From positions 1 through 39,204 of the forward strand of contig WRJA01000013.1 of assembly GCA_009782435.1 (NCBI GenBank): DNA of 39,204 nt, in the 5' to 3' direction. This DNA is from Oscillospiraceae bacterium. GTDB lineage: Bacteria > Bacillota > Clostridia > Oscillospirales > Oscillospiraceae. This document shows positions 17,902 to 27,897 of the stretch, piece after piece (the stretch's first letter is position 1; every line of letters begins with the position of its first letter). The notes beneath the pieces were generated by a model. That model did not search any database and was not told the DNA's origin. It saw only the letters and a list, made by a program, of their open reading frames with translations. The translations under genes and the position numbers were made by a program.

Positions 17902-19593
17902 TCAGCGTTTTTTACCGGTGCCCGCCGCTGCGGGGGAATCCTCCGTTTGAAGGGCGACTATGCTCAAGCTGCCGTATTTTTCGCGCAGCTTGGGCTTTTC
18001 CGTTTTTCCGGTCGGATTTCTCGGCACTTCGTCGAATATGATCTCCCGCGGCCGTTTATAGCGCGGCAAAGCCTCGCAAAATTCCGTTATCTCTTCTTCG
18101 GAGCAGATGACCCCGGGCTTGAGTTCGATAACGGCGGCTGCTATCTCTCCGAGCCTCTCATGGGGACGGCCGATGACGGCCGCGTCTTTTATTTTGTCAT
18201 GACCGCGCAGAAAATCTTCGATCTGTACCGGATAGATGTTTTCTCCGCCCGTTATTATCACGTCTTTTTTTCTGTCGACCAGATGTATGAACCCGTCCTC
18301 ATCCTCGCGCGCCATATCCCCCGTAAAAAGCCGGCCGTCTTTCAGCACTTCGTTTGTGGCGGCCTCGTCCTTATAATAGCATGTCATTACGCCCGGCCCG
18401 GAGACTGTGAGCTCGCCGACCTGACCGCACGGAGTCGGATCGCCGTTTTCGTCGACGATCTCGGCGGTCCAGCCGAAACCCGCTTTTCCTATGGCGCCGA
18501 CCTTGTCGATATTCTCGACGCCGAGATGCACGCATCCGGGGCCGATAGATTCGGACAGGCCGTAGTTTGTGTCGTACAGATGATCCGGAAAGTGCTTTTT
18601 CCATCTGCGTATGAGACTCGGCGGCACCGGTTGAGCGCCTATGTGCATCAGCCGCCACCGGGAGAGGTCATAATCCTCAAGCTTTACATCGCCTGATTCG
18701 ATCGCATCCAAGATGTCTTGCGCCCAAGGGACGAGCAGCCAAACTATCGTGACCTTCTCTTTTGACGCCGTTTCGAGTATTCTTACGGGGCTGATTCCTC
18801 GCAGGAGTACGGCGGGGCTTCCGGTCATAAGCGACCCGAACCAATGCATCTTCGCGCCGGTGTGGTAGAGCGGCGGCATGCATAAAAAACAATCGGATCT
18901 TGTTTGCCCGTGATGCGCTTGTTCCGTAAGGCAGGCGTGGACCAGGCTCTCGTGGTTGTGAAGTATGGCCTTCGGGAAACCGGTCGTACCCGAGGAAAAA
19001 TAGACGGCGGCGTCATCCTTATCCGATACTGATATCCCGGGATTTCGTCCGCTGCAATAAGAAATAAATTGATAATAGCTCTGAGCGAATTCCGGGCAGG
19101 CGCTTCCGACATAATAGAGCTTTTTTATTCTGCGGATATCATTCAAAATGCTCTCGACGCGGCCGGTGAACTCGCGGCCGAAAATAAGATATTCCGCGTC
19201 GGACAATTCGAGGCAGTATTCTATCTCCCGGGCGGTATAGCGGTAGTTGAGGGGGACCGCCACGGCGCCGGCTTTGAGTATGCCGAAGTATATGGGCAGC
19301 CATTCAAGACAGTTCATCAGTAAAACGGCCACCTTGTCTCCTCTTTTTATTCCGTTTGACAGCAAGAGGTTTGCGAATCGGTTGGCACGGCGGTCAAAAT
19401 CCGTCCAAGTTATCTCTCTTCTGTAAGCGTCTTCGGGAGCGGACTCGACCAAGGCGAACTCCCTCCAATTTTCGGGCGCTGCATTGACCCGATCGTTTTG
19501 GCGGGGGTTGTAATTATCCGGGTTGATTTCGATAAGCGCCGTATCGTCGCCGTATCGTTTTGCGTTTTGTTCCGCGAATTCGGTTATGGGCAT
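17902..19593 (-). CDS. AMP-forming acyl-CoA synthetase (ligase) family protein
   Basis: 563-residue ANL-superfamily enzyme that would activate a carboxylic acid as an acyl-adenylate and transfer it to CoA. The P-loop SSGTTGFPKA is at 200-209, the DTNYGLSES motif lies mid-protein, and TGDMAREDEDGFIHLVDRKK includes the hinge. The C-terminal lysine motif NPTGKTEKPKLRE is intact, so it should be active. The start at 19593 follows AGGAGG. A short Ala/Ser/Lys-rich tail follows the catalytic domain. Fatty acids are the likeliest substrates by similarity, but chain length cannot be told. The region 19594-19713 upstream shows no gene. Confidence 0.88.
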   Translation of the reverse strand: MPITEFAEQNAKRYGDDTALIEINPDNYNPRQNDRVNAAPENWREFALVESAPEDAYRREITWTDFDRRANRFANLLLSNGIKRGDKVAVLLMNCLEWLPIYFGILKAGAVAVPLNYRYTAREIEYCLELSDAEYLIFGREFTGRVESILNDIRRIKKLYYVGSACPEFAQSYYQFISYCSGRNPGISVSDKDDAAVYFSSGTTGFPKAILHNHESLVHACLTEQAHHGQTRSDCFLCMPPLYHTGAKMHWFGSLMTGSPAVLLRGISPVRILETASKEKVTIVWLLVPWAQDILDAIESGDVKLEDYDLSRWRLMHIGAQPVPPSLIRRWKKHFPDHLYDTNYGLSESIGPGCVHLGVENIDKVGAIGKAGFGWTAEIVDENGDPTPCGQVGELTVSGPGVMTCYYKDEAATNEVLKDGRLFTGDMAREDEDGFIHLVDRKKDVIITGGENIYPVQIEDFLRGHDKIKDAAVIGRPHERLGEIAAAVIELKPGVICSEEEITEFCEALPRYKRPREIIFDEVPRNPTGKTEKPKLREKYGSLSIVALQTEDSPAAAGTGKKR

Positions 19594-19713
19594 TTCGTTA
19601 CTCCTCCTGCCGGCTATGCATTTTTGCCCGGGAAATCCGGTATCAATATATCCCCGGAACCCAACTTAGTCAAGGTCAATAAAGCGTTATTGACGGAAAT
19701 ATCAAATTATCGT

Positions 19714-19742
19714 TTGCAAACGGACGGGGTTTAATTTATAAT
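19714..19742 (+). promoter_or_regulatory. Promoter of gap
   Basis: TTGCAA (19714-19719) and TATAAT (19737-19742) with a 17-base spacer. A start site is expected near 19749, giving a 50-base leader before gap. Confidence 0.8.
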
Positions 19743-19743
19743 G

Positions 19744-20809
<1,066 letters not shown>

Positions 20810-20811
20810 AC

Positions 20812-21066
20812 TTGAAGATCATATACGAACCCGAAGACGTTTGCTCCCGCCTGATGGAGATAGAAGTCGAGGACGGCGTTATTCAGAGCGTCGCGATAAG
20901 AGGCGGTTGTGACGGCAACACAAAAGGCGTTGCCAAACTCTTGGAGGGAATGAGAGCGGAAGACGCGATCGAAAAAATGAAAGGAATCCGTTGCGGAAGG
21001 AAAATGACTTCCTGTCCGGATCAACTGGCGGTTGCCTTGGGAAAATATGTCAACAGCAATGCCTGA
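20812..21066 (+). CDS. TSCPD domain protein (TIGR03905 type)
   Basis: 84 residues with the family signature GIRCGRKMTSCPDQLAVAL, plus an upstream GGCDGNTKGVAKLLEGM motif. The TSCPD domain is also found at the C-terminus of some ribonucleotide reductases; the stand-alone protein has no established function. The only in-frame start that preserves the family N-terminus is TTG at 20812, two bases beyond the gap stop and without a clear Shine-Dalgarno sequence, so translation is probably coupled to gap. A strong terminator follows at 21167. The 100 bases between hold two small palindromes, including CGTAAT/ATTACG at 21086-21100. Confidence 0.85.
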   Translation: MKIIYEPEDVCSRLMEIEVEDGVIQSVAIRGGCDGNTKGVAKLLEGMRAEDAIEKMKGIRCGRKMTSCPDQLAVALGKYVNSNA

Positions 21067-21166
21067 AAACCGAGAAACGAGTTGACGTAATAATATTACG
21101 GTTAACCGATTGGGGCCTAAATCCGACTTTTACTGTCGAAATGTAGATTTAGTTTTAGTTTTTTTT

Positions 21167-21203
21167 AAAGAGTGGTCACTACATATTGTGGCCTCTCTTT
21201 TTT
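21167..21203 (+). terminator. Intrinsic terminator after gap and the TSCPD gene
   Basis: A 13-position stem (21167-21179 with 21188-21200, one mismatch and one wobble) has an 8-base loop and is followed by TTTTTT. It is flanked on the other side by an A-complementary T-rich stretch, so it could also work on the minus strand. Confidence 0.85.
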
Positions 21204-21282
21204 ATTGCCGGGAAGATTTCTGAAAATTGTGTCATTGTAAGAATTGTACTAATATCGGCAGGATTATTGTGCGTAATAACCA

Positions 21283-21312
21283 TTGATTTAGCGTTTTGCG
21301 ATTGTCTATAAT
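21283..21312 (+). promoter_or_regulatory. Promoter of the SleB-like gene
   Basis: TTGATT (21283-21288) and TATAAT (21307-21312) with an 18-base spacer, about 70 bases upstream of the start codon. The whole 21067-21385 gap is AT-rich compared with its neighbours and shows no convincing gene. Confidence 0.6.
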
Positions 21313-21385
21313 AATTATGTAAATCTCTCAAGGTAATTGATTTTGCAAGTTCTCTGTCACGGACAGTCATAAAACGGAGCGTAAT

Positions 21386-22237
21386 ATGATAAAAAACCTT
21401 AAAAAAACAATAGTCTCCGTATGCGCTTTTTGCCTTTGTCTGATTTTTTCCGGCGGGATATCGGCTCGGGCCGCAGCTCAGGTAAAATACGCGGAGATTC
21501 CCGTTTTGTCCGACGGGATTTTTATCACGGTCGGGCTTAAAGCAAATAATACGATATATGTTCCCATAAGGGAATTCTGTTTGGCGATCGAACCGGAAGC
21601 CTTGGTGCTGTGGGAAAAAGATACCGGCACCGCCACCGTGCGAACAGACGGGCTTATTATCGAGTTATGTTTAAAAGACAGCTATATGACGGCAAACGAC
21701 AGATTTCTCTATTTTGAGGACGGCATAATAAATATCAACGGCACTGCCTATGTTCCGCTCGGCGAGATTTGCCTGGCGTTCGGCATTAAGCCCTTGCAAG
21801 ACGCTGAGCTCGGCGCTGTCGTCATCAGCACCGAAAACCGGGAATATATAACATCCGCCGAAGACTATTACGACAGCCGGGATATTTTCTGGCTGTCGAG
21901 ACTCATCAACTCGGAAGCGGGAAATCAGCCCATTGAGGGAAAGATCGGCGTCGGGAACGTTGTTTTGAACAGAGTGGAGGATCCTGCTTGCCCGGACACG
22001 ATTTTTGACGTGATATTTGACTGCAAATACGGCGTGCAATTCTCGGTCATCGCGACGGGCGCGATTTACGGCGCGCCGAACGAGGAATCCGAGATCGCGG
22101 CGAAAATATGTCTTGAAGGCTATAATACCGTCGGCGGCAGCATCTATTTCTTTAACCCGCGAATATCGGCGTCGAATTGGATAACGACCTACCGGACATT
22201 TGTCACCGGCATAGGGGATCACTATTTCTATTTTTAA
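21386..22237 (+). CDS. Secreted cell wall hydrolase, SleB/CwlJ catalytic domain with copper-amine-oxidase-like N-terminal domain
   Basis: 283 residues. A signal peptide (MIKNLKKTIVSVCAFCLCLIF, cut near ARAAA at 27-31) is followed by a copper-amine-oxidase-like N-terminal module (about 50-150: NNTIYVPIREF, then GTAYVPLGEI), a repeat pair common in clostridial exported proteins. The SleB-type hydrolase domain follows, with LSRLINSEAGNQPIEGKIGVGNVVLNRV at 170-197. Glu177 matches the catalytic Glu of spore cortex-lytic enzymes. The domain would cleave muramic-delta-lactam-containing or ordinary peptidoglycan. CGGAGCG lies upstream of the ATG. It has its own promoter and terminator. A germination role is plausible but unproven. 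Confidence 0.87.
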   Translation: MIKNLKKTIVSVCAFCLCLIFSGGISARAAAQVKYAEIPVLSDGIFITVGLKANNTIYVPIREFCLAIEPEALVLWEKDTGTATVRTDGLIIELCLKDSYMTANDRFLYFEDGIININGTAYVPLGEICLAFGIKPLQDAELGAVVISTENREYITSAEDYYDSRDIFWLSRLINSEAGNQPIEGKIGVGNVVLNRVEDPACPDTIFDVIFDCKYGVQFSVIATGAIYGAPNEESEIAAKICLEGYNTVGGSIYFFNPRISASNWITTYRTFVTGIGDHYFYF

Positions 22238-22302
22238 GTTTACCGGCAGAGTCTTTTCGGCGGAAAGTATGGACTTATCCGGGAAAATATGCTATTATTC
22301 GG

Positions 22303-22330
22303 GGTATGCCTGCCGGCATGCCTCGTTTTT
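22303..22330 (+). terminator. Intrinsic terminator after the SleB-like gene
   Basis: GGTATGCC (22303-22310) pairs with GGCATGCC (22315-22322) across a four-base loop, followed by TCGTTTTT. Its position argues against starting the next gene at the in-frame ATG at 22306. Confidence 0.7.
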
Positions 22331-22365
22331 CTGAAAGGGCCGGCCGGGGCTTGAGGGTGCGGTTT

Positions 22366-22761
22366 ATGTTTGACAGGCTTCGATCTTTTACAGCCGGGCG
22401 AAGCGGCCCGGATATGCTGAGTGTCGCTTCGCTCGTTTTGTCAGGCGCCGTAAATACGGTCGCTCGGTTCACCGGTATGATTGCCTTGCGGGTGATCGCC
22501 GCTGTGATCGTTGTTTCGGCGTTATATCGTATGCTGTCGCGCAACGTCGCGAAGCGCAGAGCGGAAAATTACCGGTTCATTGAATTCATTAAAAAATTCA
22601 GGGACGGATTTTCGTATTTATCCGAAGATCGCCGGCAGAAGGCGAATTATAAGTTTTTTACTTGCCCCGACTGCAAAAAAAAGCTGCGTATCCCAAAAGG
22701 AAAAGGAAAGGTCCGGATAACCTGCGCCCGTTGCGGCTGCCGTTTTTCCGGAAGATCGTAA
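22366..22761 (+). CDS. Small membrane protein with C-terminal zinc ribbon
   Basis: 131 residues, not a named family to me. Residues 17-57 are hydrophobic and form one or two membrane helices, then comes a basic cytoplasmic stretch (SRNVAKRRAENYR), and the C-terminus is a zinc ribbon with C100-x2-C103 and C120-x2-C123 around a lysine-rich hairpin (KLRIPKGKGKVRITC). The start at 22366 follows GAGGGT. The gene sits just upstream of rsmG, with a 38-base gap to its preferred ATG. It may bind nucleic acid or a protein partner at the membrane; no function is assigned. Confidence 0.75.
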   Translation: MFDRLRSFTAGRSGPDMLSVASLVLSGAVNTVARFTGMIALRVIAAVIVVSALYRMLSRNVAKRRAENYRFIEFIKKFRDGFSYLSEDRRQKANYKFFTCPDCKKKLRIPKGKGKVRITCARCGCRFSGRS

Positions 22762-22799
22762 GGAGCGTGGGAGGGGATATTCGTCCCTTTTGTTATGTT

Positions 22800-23552
22800 A
22801 TGTCGAAAAGCGGATTGGAGGAAATAATAAAAACCGGCTTTACGGCGCTGGGAACGGAGCTTCTGCCCGGAGTTGCCGAAACCTTCGGGATATATTACAG
22901 GGAACTTGAAAGCCGGAACAAGGCCTTTAATCTCACCGCGATCAAAGGGGAGACGGACACGGCGGAGCTTCATTTTTTGGATTGCGTCGCGCTTTTGAGT
23001 TTCGCCGACTTTGGCGGGAAGAGCGTGATCGATATAGGAACGGGCGCGGGATTTCCCGGCCTACCCTTAAAAATAGCCGAACCGACAATAAACCTGACCT
23101 TGCTTGACAGCTCGCTCAAACGCATGCGGTTTCTCCGTGAACTTTGCCCGATGCTCGGCTTTTCTGACGTTGGGTTTCTCGCAGCCCGCGCTGAGGACAT
23201 AAAAGCGGAACAGCGGGAAATTTTTGACATTGCCGTATCGCGCGCCGTTTCCCCGCTGAATATGCTGTGTGAATTATGCATGCCTTATATAAAACCCGGC
23301 GGTGTTTTTATAGCCATGAAAGGTCCTGACCCTACAGAGGAAATAAAAGAAGCGAAAGGCGCCGTCTTCGTCCTCGGAGGGGCATTTTCGTCCGTTATTC
23401 ATTATACCGTTCCGGGCACGGATAAAAAACGCAGCGCGGTGCTTATAAAAAAGATCAAAGAAACGCCGGGGCGTTATCCGCGGCGTTTCGCGAGGATAAA
23501 GACCCGGCCCCTGCAGCCGTCTTGTCCGGATGAAGCGGAAGAAAGCCAATAA
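22800..23552 (+). CDS. rsmG: 16S rRNA (guanine-527-N7)-methyltransferase
   Basis: 250 residues. It transfers a methyl group from SAM to N7 of G527 in 16S rRNA; loss in other bacteria gives low-level streptomycin resistance. NLTAI at 44-48 and the SAM loop DIGTGAGFPGLPL at 78-90 are diagnostic, with the C-terminal RYPRRFARIKTRPL matching the family end. ATG 22800 gives the family N-terminus but lacks a properly spaced Shine-Dalgarno sequence; GGGAGGGG lies 23 bases upstream. GTG 22767 is in frame as an alternative. Confidence 0.93.
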   Translation: MSKSGLEEIIKTGFTALGTELLPGVAETFGIYYRELESRNKAFNLTAIKGETDTAELHFLDCVALLSFADFGGKSVIDIGTGAGFPGLPLKIAEPTINLTLLDSSLKRMRFLRELCPMLGFSDVGFLAARAEDIKAEQREIFDIAVSRAVSPLNMLCELCMPYIKPGGVFIAMKGPDPTEEIKEAKGAVFVLGGAFSSVIHYTVPGTDKKRSAVLIKKIKETPGRYPRRFARIKTRPLQPSCPDEAEESQ

Positions 23553-23575
23553 TATGATAAGGCGTGATCGTTATA

Positions 23576-23977
23576 ATGAAAAGAGCCGTCACTACCTCGT
23601 ATTTCAGCAGCGATATCATTAAAGTGTGGAATATCGTTACGGACAGCCGGCGCCATGCTGTCTGGCGAAGCGATTTGAGTAAAGTCGAGATCTCCGGGGA
23701 CGGCAAGACCTTTATCGAATATACAAAAAGAGGATTTCCGACTATCTTTAACAATACTTGGGAACAATTTCCGGAGCGATATGTGCTCAACATGCAAAAC
23801 CGGCGCATGTCCGGCAGATGGACCGGGGATTTTTCGAGAACTGAGGACGGAACACGGGTTGAGTTTTCTGAGGAAGTGACCGCAAAGAACCCTGTTATGA
23901 ATCTGTTTGCGGGATATTATCTGAAGAAAAAGCAGAAGGTATTCATAAGAGATTTAAAAAAAGCGCTGGGAGAATAA
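23576..23977 (+). CDS. SRPBCC (START/polyketide-cyclase fold) family protein
   Basis: About 133 residues with the helix-grip pattern of SRPBCC proteins: an opening strand, the helix SSDIIKVWNIVTDSRRHAVWRSDL, then FPTIFNNTWEQFPERYVLNM and a C-terminal amphipathic helix ending KKKQKVFIRDLKKALGE. Such folds bind hydrophobic ligands in a deep pocket; the ligand here is unknown. Two starts are possible: GTG 23564 or ATG 23576, which is closer to the family N-terminus. It is 23 bases downstream of rsmG and just upstream of natA, so these may form one transcript. Confidence 0.8.
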   Translation: MKRAVTTSYFSSDIIKVWNIVTDSRRHAVWRSDLSKVEISGDGKTFIEYTKRGFPTIFNNTWEQFPERYVLNMQNRRMSGRWTGDFSRTEDGTRVEFSEEVTAKNPVMNLFAGYYLKKKQKVFIRDLKKALGE

Positions 23978-23979
23978 CA

Positions 23980-24825
23980 ATGTTTACCCGGCGCGCTGTT
24001 CGGATAAGACCGCCGATCAGACCCGAAACGAAAGGAGCGCTCCCGATCGTGAGAGAAATATTAAGAGCCGAAAGCCTCAAAAAGACTTTTCGGCTGTCCG
24101 CGAAGCAGCGTAAACTTCAAAAAACAAAAGATAAATTTATAACGGCGGTCGATGACCTGTCGTTTTCTGCGTATGAGGGCGAAATATTCGGTCTGCTCGG
24201 TCCCAACGGAGCCGGAAAAACAACAACGCTGCGGATGCTTGCGACTCTCATAAAGGCCGATGCGGGAGACGCTTTCATTGACGGGGCCGGCATCAGAACA
24301 CAGCCCGACGCGGTCCGTGCAAAAATAGGTTTTTTGACAAGTGAACTGAAGCTTGAGGAGTTTTTCACGCCCGATTATCTTTTTGATTTTTTTTCGAAGA
24401 TACACCGGATAGACGCAAATACCCGCGCCGCCCGCAAAGAGGAGCTGTTCAGGAGATTCGGAGCTGATGAATTCGCCTCGGTCAAGGTCGCGAACCTCTC
24501 GACCGGAATGAAACAAAAAGCGTCGTTGGCGATTTCTCTCGTACACGATCCGAAAATAATAATTTTTGACGAACCGACAAACGGACTGGACGTTATAACG
24601 GCAAAAGTCGTAACGGACTTTCTTCTCGAGCTCCGCGCCGAGGGAAAGACAGTGATAGTGTCGACGCATATTTTCAGTCTGATCGAAAAAATATGCGACA
24701 GGGTCGGCATAATAATAAACGGCGGCATGGCCGTATGCGACACGCTTTCGGCCGTAACGAACGGCAGGCCGCTCGAAGACGTGTTTTTCGACCTGTACGC
24801 GGAAAAGGCGGGGAGGCGAGTATGA
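23980..24825 (+). CDS. natA: ABC transporter ATP-binding protein, NatA type (sodium exporter)
   Basis: 281-residue ATPase with Walker A GPNGAGKTT at 74-82, signature LSTGMKQKASLA, Walker B IIIFDEPTNGLD and a switch His in IVSTHIFS. The arrangement with the downstream permease matches NatAB, which exports sodium in Bacillus. ATG 23980 is preceded by GGGAG at a good distance, but GTG 24049 with AAAGGAG upstream gives a more typical N-terminus (about 258 residues), so the first 23 residues are doubtful. The stop overlaps the natB start as ATGA. Confidence 0.85.
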   Translation: MFTRRAVRIRPPIRPETKGALPIVREILRAESLKKTFRLSAKQRKLQKTKDKFITAVDDLSFSAYEGEIFGLLGPNGAGKTTTLRMLATLIKADAGDAFIDGAGIRTQPDAVRAKIGFLTSELKLEEFFTPDYLFDFFSKIHRIDANTRAARKEELFRRFGADEFASVKVANLSTGMKQKASLAISLVHDPKIIIFDEPTNGLDVITAKVVTDFLLELRAEGKTVIVSTHIFSLIEKICDRVGIIINGGMAVCDTLSAVTNGRPLEDVFFDLYAEKAGRRV

Positions 24826-26015
24826 GCGGGGATGTTTTAACGATAATGCAAAAAGAGTTCGCGCGGTTTTTCGGGGACAGACGGCTGCTTCTTATGCTGC
24901 TTCTCCCCGGCGTTATGATATACGTCGTGTATTCGTTTATCGGTTCGGCCGCGAGAGAGATGTATACGCCCGACGCGGATTATGTTCCCGGAGCTTATGT
25001 CGCCGGTCTGCCGGCCTCTGTCTCGGACTTTATTGCGGATGCCGGGGCGCGGTTTTTGTTTATTGAGATCGGAACGCAGGACGTTCCCGACGCGGAGGCC
25101 GCGAAAGAAAAAGTTACGGCGAAAAAAGCCGATCTGTGCGTTATTTTTCCGCCGGAGTTTGACGCTCTGGTCGAAAACTACGATGTGCGCACATCGCAGG
25201 GACCCGCGCCCAATATCGAGATATACTGCAATTCCGCGGACGTGAATTCCTTGAACGCATACGGAACGCTTATCGGACTGCTCGACATGTACGAGACCTC
25301 TCTCGTGAATAAATTCGACATCAACAGAGAAGTTCCCGACCCGGATCTGGCGAGGGAGGAGGATACTCAAGCTCTTTTGATATCGTCGATCATGCCGATG
25401 CTGCTTATGGTGTTTCTCTATTCCGGATGTATCGGCATTGCACCGGAATCTATAGCCGGCGAAAAAGAGCGCGGCACGATAGGCGCTTTGCTCGTGTCTC
25501 CGTTAAAGCGCAGCCGGCTCGCCGTGGGAAAGATATTGAGTCTCGGCGTTCTGGCGTTTTTGGCGGGACTCGTGAGCGCCGCGGCGACGATCTTGGCGCT
25601 GCCGAAGCTTATGGGTACTAACGAAAGCTTGGCTGCGGGCATATACGGCGCCGGGGACTATTTTTTCCTTGCCTTGGTCATACTGTCGACCATTCTGCTG
25701 CTTGTGTCGCTGATATCCTGCCTCTCGGCGTTTGCCAAGACGGTTAAGGAGGCCGGAATGATCGTCGTCCCCGTGATGATAGTTGTGATGCTCGTTGGGG
25801 TGACGGGGATGTTCAGCGCCGGCGCGCCGAGCAAAGGGATTTATTACATAATACCTTTTTATAACAGCGTGCAGAGCATGAGCGGTATTTTTTCTCTCGG
25901 TTATTCAGGCGCGAACATCGTCCTTACGGCTGTGAGCAATGTCGTTTACGCATGTGTCGGAGGGTTTGTTCTGACAAAAATGTTCAACAGCGAAAAAGTT
26001 ATGTTTTCGCGGTAG
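24822..26015 (+). CDS. natB: ABC transporter permease, NatB type
   Basis: 397-residue ABC-2 permease. One membrane helix lies near 20-43, followed by a large extracytoplasmic domain of about 150 residues (PDADYVPGAYVAGLP and onward), then five hydrophobic segments from about 190 to the end. The AGEKERGTIGALLVSPLKRS segment, a cytoplasmic coupling element of the ABC-2/NatB family, lies after the second helix. It is translationally coupled to natA by ATGA and is preceded by GGGGAGG. It is convergent with the btuD-like gene with a 40-base gap that shows only a small palindrome. Confidence 0.87.
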   Translation: MSGDVLTIMQKEFARFFGDRRLLLMLLLPGVMIYVVYSFIGSAAREMYTPDADYVPGAYVAGLPASVSDFIADAGARFLFIEIGTQDVPDAEAAKEKVTAKKADLCVIFPPEFDALVENYDVRTSQGPAPNIEIYCNSADVNSLNAYGTLIGLLDMYETSLVNKFDINREVPDPDLAREEDTQALLISSIMPMLLMVFLYSGCIGIAPESIAGEKERGTIGALLVSPLKRSRLAVGKILSLGVLAFLAGLVSAAATILALPKLMGTNESLAAGIYGAGDYFFLALVILSTILLLVSLISCLSAFAKTVKEAGMIVVPVMIVVMLVGVTGMFSAGAPSKGIYYIIPFYNSVQSMSGIFSLGYSGANIVLTAVSNVVYACVGGFVLTKMFNSEKVMFSR

Positions 26016-26055
26016 GCCCGCGAGGCCGGACCGGGATTCGAATTTCGGGGATTCT

Positions 26056-26844
26056 TCATTTCCCGCTTTCGCTTAACTCCCGCTGCGTCTTCGCCGCGGT
26101 TTCCAAAAAACGCCTGACGCCGAAATCATACGCGTCGTCAAGTTCGCTCATGTTCATGATCTCGTCCGGCTTGCCGTCAGCGGCGAGCCTGCCGTCGTTC
26201 ATGAGCAGTATGCGGTCGGAATACATACGAGCGAAATTCAGGTCGTGCATGACCTGAATGACGGCTCTGTCAGGTTTTGTCACCCACTCGAGCAGATACC
26301 CGAACAATTCCGCCTGATGTTTCAGATCCAAGTGGTTGGTCGGCTCGTCAAGCACTATTATGCGCGGTTCTTGAGCAAACGCCCGCGCGAGCATCACGAG
26401 CTGGCGCTGACCGCCGGACAGCCGGGTTATCGATTCGTTTGCCGAAGAGGTCATCCCCACGGCAAGCAGACATTCTTCAACGACCCGCATATCGTCGTTC
26501 GTATTTGACGATAATCTGCCGCTTTGTCTTGCGTATCGACCCATCAGCACGGTTTCCGCAACGGTGAAATCAAACCACAGCTCCGATATCTGCGCCATCA
26601 TCGATATTTTTTTTGCCGCAGCGCGGCGGCTCATCGACGCCGGATTGATTCCGTCGATCAAAACGCCGCCGCCTGTCAGAGGTATCAGATTACACATGGC
26701 TTTCAGCAATGTGGTTTTGCCGCAGCCGTTGGGGCCGATGATGCTGACGCGCTCTCCCGCGCGGACGCCGAAACTTACAGACCTTACCGCTTCGACCCCG
26801 CGGTAGCCCGCGCAAACGCCGCGTACCTCAAGCAAAGGCGTCAT
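26056..26844 (-). CDS. btuD: ATP-binding protein of a B12/iron-chelate-type ABC importer
   Basis: 262-residue ATPase of the FhuC/BtuD group, energising import through the adjacent permease. Walker A GPNGCGKTT is at 37-45, LSGGQRQLVMLARA is the signature, VLDEPTNHLD is Walker B, and the switch His lies in VMHDLNFA. The start codon directly abuts the permease stop and GGAGG lies inside the permease 3' end. The gene is the last of a three-gene unit whose leader carries a cobalamin-type riboswitch, so a corrinoid is the favoured substrate. Confidence 0.85.
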   Translation of the reverse strand: MTPLLEVRGVCAGYRGVEAVRSVSFGVRAGERVSIIGPNGCGKTTLLKAMCNLIPLTGGGVLIDGINPASMSRRAAAKKISMMAQISELWFDFTVAETVLMGRYARQSGRLSSNTNDDMRVVEECLLAVGMTSSANESITRLSGGQRQLVMLARAFAQEPRIIVLDEPTNHLDLKHQAELFGYLLEWVTKPDRAVIQVMHDLNFARMYSDRILLMNDGRLAADGKPDEIMNMSELDDAYDFGVRRFLETAAKTQRELSESGK

Positions 26845-27897
26845 CTATCGAATCCTCCTTTGCCGGAAAAAAACGAACGCGAAAAACGGCGCCCCCAAAA
26901 GCGCGGTGACCGCGCCTACGGGCAGCTCGCGCCCGGGAAGCGCCGTCCGCGCCAAAAGGTCGGAAAATACCGTCAATGTGCCGCCGCATATCGCCGCTGC
27001 GGGCAGCACGATCTTATGTTTTGCTCCGAATACCCGCCGCACGATATGGGGCGCGACAAGATCGACGAAGCCGATTATCCCCACAAAGGCGACAGACGCT
27101 CCCGTCAGCGCCGCGCCGAGATATAAAAGCAGCCACTTCTCCCTTCTGACATCGATACCGATCACAGCGGCCTGTTCATCTCCGAAAGTCAAAATGTCGA
27201 GCTCGGGCGCGCGGAGGAAGAGAGCGGTCGCCAATATAAGGGCTGCGGGCAAAACAGCCAGCGTATGCGTCCATTCGCGCATGCTGAAACTGCCCATCTG
27301 CCAATAGGTCAGCTGCTCCAGCACGGTTGTGTTCAGGGCCGTTATCAGTGTTATGAGCGCCGATATGAACAGGGAGAATACCATACCCACCAAGACGATG
27401 GTATTGCTTGAAAGGTCTTTGTCCAATGCCGAAGAAAAAAATATCGCAAGCGATATCGCCGCTATTCCCGACAGACAGCCGAAAAGGGGATAACCGAAGA
27501 TCCCCAATACCGGAAAAGATACGCCGAACATCATAAGCGTTCCCACTCCGAGCGACGCGCCCGCCGAGACGCCGATCGTATATGACGACGCGAGCGGGTT
27601 GCGCAATACGGATTGCATTACGGCGCCGCTTATTCCGAGCGACGCGCCGACGGCAAAGGCCAAAAGCGCCCTCGGAACCCGCAGTGTCCATATTATGCTG
27701 TCGGTCGCGCTGCCGATCCCGGCAGGCAAGGGCTGCTTGAATATGTGGCTGAACAGTACCGCGGGAACGTCAGCCGCGCGTATTTTTACGCTTCCGGCGC
27801 ATACGGCGACTATCATAACGGTGACGGCGGCGGCGGCGAAAACCGACGCTTTGACGCCGGCGCTCCGCGCCGGTTTGTCGCTCAGCCGTTTTTCCAT
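26845..27897 (-). CDS. btuC: FecCD-family permease, probably cobalamin (BtuC-like)
   Basis: 350-residue integral membrane protein with about ten predicted helices. Family hallmarks include PRALLAFAVGASLGISGAVMQ, NPLASSYTIGVSAGASLG, GDEQAAVIG and FVDLVAPHIVRR, with the C-terminal LPGRELPVGAVTALLGAPFFAF. It would form the translocation pore with the ATPase at 26056. The start overlaps the end of the binding-protein gene by 16 bases and has no Shine-Dalgarno sequence of its own, so coupling is likely. Substrate assignment rests on the riboswitch upstream. Confidence 0.86.
   Translation of the reverse strand: MEKRLSDKPARSAGVKASVFAAAAVTVMIVAVCAGSVKIRAADVPAVLFSHIFKQPLPAGIGSATDSIIWTLRVPRALLAFAVGASLGISGAVMQSVLRNPLASSYTIGVSAGASLGVGTLMMFGVSFPVLGIFGYPLFGCLSGIAAISLAIFFSSALDKDLSSNTIVLVGMVFSLFISALITLITALNTTVLEQLTYWQMGSFSMREWTHTLAVLPAALILATALFLRAPELDILTFGDEQAAVIGIDVRREKWLLLYLGAALTGASVAFVGIIGFVDLVAPHIVRRVFGAKHKIVLPAAAICGGTLTVFSDLLARTALPGRELPVGAVTALLGAPFFAFVFFRQRRIR

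Noticed and set aside
21179-21370. 63-codon minus-strand frame in the AT-rich gap before the SleB-like gene
   Set aside because: It has no Shine-Dalgarno sequence, ends inside a terminator hairpin, and a plausible promoter for the opposite strand lies within it. A decayed gene cannot be fully excluded.
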